The notes under the pieces: generated by a model | Told to the model about the DNA's origin: nothing | The model's input: only the letters and a program-made list of their open reading frames with translations | Database searches by the model: none | Program-made: the position numbers and the translations under genes | Part shown: piece by piece, positions 5,338 through 6,585 of the stretch | Position numbering within the stretch: the first letter of the stretch is position 1 | Layout: each line of letters begins with the position of its first letter | NCBI GenBank assembly: GCA_964465665.1 | Contig: CAYXKM010000257.1 | Location: 1-6,585, forward strand | Length of the DNA: 6,585 nucleotides | Reading direction: 5' to 3' | DNA from: JAKEGN01 sp964465665 | Lineage (GTDB): Bacteria > Pseudomonadota > Gammaproteobacteria > Steroidobacterales > Woeseiaceae

Positions 5338-6535
5338 GTCGACTTTTTTTCTTGCAGGGTTGTTCTTACTGCTGGCCGCTGCCGGCTGGGCTCTTGGCCG
5401 TTTCGGTGAGCGGGATGCCGAGGAGGGCCCGCCGCCGCCGTTGAACATCGATTATCTGAAAGGGCTGAATTTTCTGCTGAACGAACAGACGGATCAGGCG
5501 CTGGAACATTTCCTGAAAATGGTCCGGGTTGATGATCGCACCATCGAGACGCACTTTGCGCTGGGTAGCCTGTTTCGGCGCCGGGGCGAGATCGATCGAG
5601 CCATACGTATTCACCAGAACATCATTGCGCGGCCTGATCTGGCTTCCGAGCAACGTGATCAGGCTTTGTTTTCGCTGGCAAAGGACTACTTGCGCGCCGG
5701 ACTCCTCGACCGGGCGGAGAAGCTCTTCGTGCGCCTGTCGCAGGGGTCGCGTTACCAGGTTGAAGCGCTCGAGCAACTGTGTCGTATCTACGAGCAGGAG
5801 CACGAATGGCAGAAGGCCATCGACGCTGGGCAGAAGCTCGAAGTTCTCAGCGGCCGATCGCTGGAGCTCGAAATCGCTCACTATTACTGTGAACTCGCGG
5901 AACAGGCGGCTGCCAGCAAGGACTATACGGCCGCGCGCGCTTTTGTAAAGAAAGCGCAAAGCGGCAGGCCAAGAACGCATCGCGGAGCGTTGACTCGGGC
6001 AGAGATCGCGCGCGATACGGACGACACCAGGACCGCACTGCGGCTTTATCACCGCATCCTCGACGAAAACACGTATCTGATTACAGAGGCACTGCCGCAG
6101 CTTGTCAAAACCTACAGCAAGGATGGCTCGACAGCCGAACTGGAGCGCAGTCTGGACGCCTTGTTGAAAAAGAATCCCGGATTGAAGACGGATATTGCCT
6201 ACACGGCAATTGTTAACGATATATCCGGAATTGGTGTGATCGATGCCTGTGTCGAGGAGTACCTGTTGAACGAACCGACACTCGCCGAGTTTGTGGATCT
6301 GCAGAGTATAGGCGACGACGACAGGGGGAAACGCTCTGCTGCCATTGCCAAGGTTCGTTCGGCACTGTCAAAGCTCGCCAAAGCAACTCCCCGATACCAG
6401 TGCAAGGAGTGCGGCTTCTCGAGCCAGCGCCTGCTGTGGCAGTGCCCAAGCTGCAAAGACTGGGAAACGCAGCGCCCGCACAGCCGGGTGCCATTTGATT
6501 CGTTGCTCCAGAGAAGCAACGATACCCGCCACTGA
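5327..6535 (+). CDS. lapB: Lipopolysaccharide assembly protein B (TPR protein with rubredoxin-like metal site)
   Basis: LapB (YciM) sits in the inner membrane facing the cytoplasm. In E. coli it promotes FtsH-dependent degradation of LpxC, which limits lipid A synthesis. The protein is 402 aa (E. coli 389). It has one N-terminal membrane helix (about 5-23), the family segment DYLKGLNFLLNEQTDQALE (42-60), a run of TPR-like helical repeats to about residue 280, and a C-terminal rubredoxin-type metal-binding knuckle CKECGFSSQRLLWQCPSC with Cys359, 362, 373 and 376 all present. The ATG at 5327 lies inside the 3' end of lapA with no clear Shine-Dalgarno, so translation is probably coupled to lapA. 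The gene is intact. What follows it operonically lies beyond the window. Confidence 0.96.
   Translation: MPTESTFFLAGLFLLLAAAGWALGRFGERDAEEGPPPPLNIDYLKGLNFLLNEQTDQALEHFLKMVRVDDRTIETHFALGSLFRRRGEIDRAIRIHQNIIARPDLASEQRDQALFSLAKDYLRAGLLDRAEKLFVRLSQGSRYQVEALEQLCRIYEQEHEWQKAIDAGQKLEVLSGRSLELEIAHYYCELAEQAAASKDYTAARAFVKKAQSGRPRTHRGALTRAEIARDTDDTRTALRLYHRILDENTYLITEALPQLVKTYSKDGSTAELERSLDALLKKNPGLKTDIAYTAIVNDISGIGVIDACVEEYLLNEPTLAEFVDLQSIGDDDRGKRSAAIAKVRSALSKLAKATPRYQCKECGFSSQRLLWQCPSCKDWETQRPHSRVPFDSLLQRSNDTRH
6500..6522 (+). repeat. Perfect inverted repeat at the 3' end of lapB
   Basis: TCGTTGCT (6500-6507) and AGCAACGA (6515-6522) form a perfect 8-bp stem with a 7-nt loop (CCAGAGA), 11 nt before the lapB stop codon. 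There is no T-run behind it, so it is not a standard intrinsic terminator. It could slow 3' decay or be coincidental within the divergent C-terminal tail codons. Confidence 0.4.
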
Positions 6536-6585
6536 AGGCAACCTTCACATTTCCGATCAAACCGGCGAAATTTGCAGGCAGCCAT
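6536..6585. other. Short 3' flank without a recognisable gene
   Basis: These 50 nt after the lapB stop show no start codon with a ribosome binding site, no terminator and no promoter that I can support. The next gene must begin beyond the window. Confidence 0.5.

Noticed and set aside
5366..6052. 228-codon open frame on the minus strand inside lapB
   Set aside because: It is antisense to an intact, clearly recognised gene, shows no recognisable motif, and arises from the codon bias of the GC-rich plus-strand gene.

Overview
This is a conserved chromosomal core segment of a GC-rich gammaproteobacterium. Every gene is on the + strand, in the order pheA (3' part) - aroA - cmk - rpsA - ihfB - lapA - lapB. 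The ihfB-lapA-lapB tail behind rpsA is typical of Gammaproteobacteria. The order pheA directly followed by aroA, with no hisC or tyrA between them, recalls Xanthomonadales and relatives more than enterics or Pseudomonas; this placement is from memory of gene order and was not searched.

Layout. Positions 2-2710 hold a tightly packed block. It contains the end of the prephenate dehydratase gene, EPSP synthase (aroA, 22 nt downstream) and cytidylate kinase (cmk, joined to aroA by an ATGA overlap). A good intrinsic terminator follows cmk at 2716-2744. A 113-nt spacer then leads into rpsA (ribosomal protein S1). That spacer carries a strong hairpin close to a start codon with no Shine-Dalgarno sequence, as expected for S1-autoregulated rpsA. 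A second, very strong terminator follows rpsA at 4516-4553. It is immediately followed by a perfect TATAAT box that probably serves ihfB. A 13-codon mini-ORF lies between that box and ihfB and overlaps the ihfB start. After ihfB comes a 108-132 nt spacer rich in small inverted repeats, then lapA and lapB, which overlap by 11 nt. The last 50 nt hold no recognisable gene start.

How the genes relate. pheA and aroA serve aromatic amino acid synthesis: the phenylalanine branch, and the sixth shikimate-pathway step that feeds chorismate. cmk recycles CMP/dCMP for nucleotide supply. rpsA encodes the mRNA-binding ribosomal protein S1. ihfB encodes one subunit of the DNA-bending factor IHF. lapA and lapB encode inner-membrane proteins that tune lipopolysaccharide synthesis. 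It is a housekeeping cluster whose products share no single pathway.

I see no mobile element, CRISPR array, RNA gene, toxin or defence module, and no evidence of a new multi-gene system. The points worth a second look are regulatory (the rpsA leader, the terminator isolating rpsA, the mini-ORF before ihfB) and enzymatic (a class II-like EPSP synthase that keeps the glyphosate-sensitive glycine; unusual residues in the PheA motifs).
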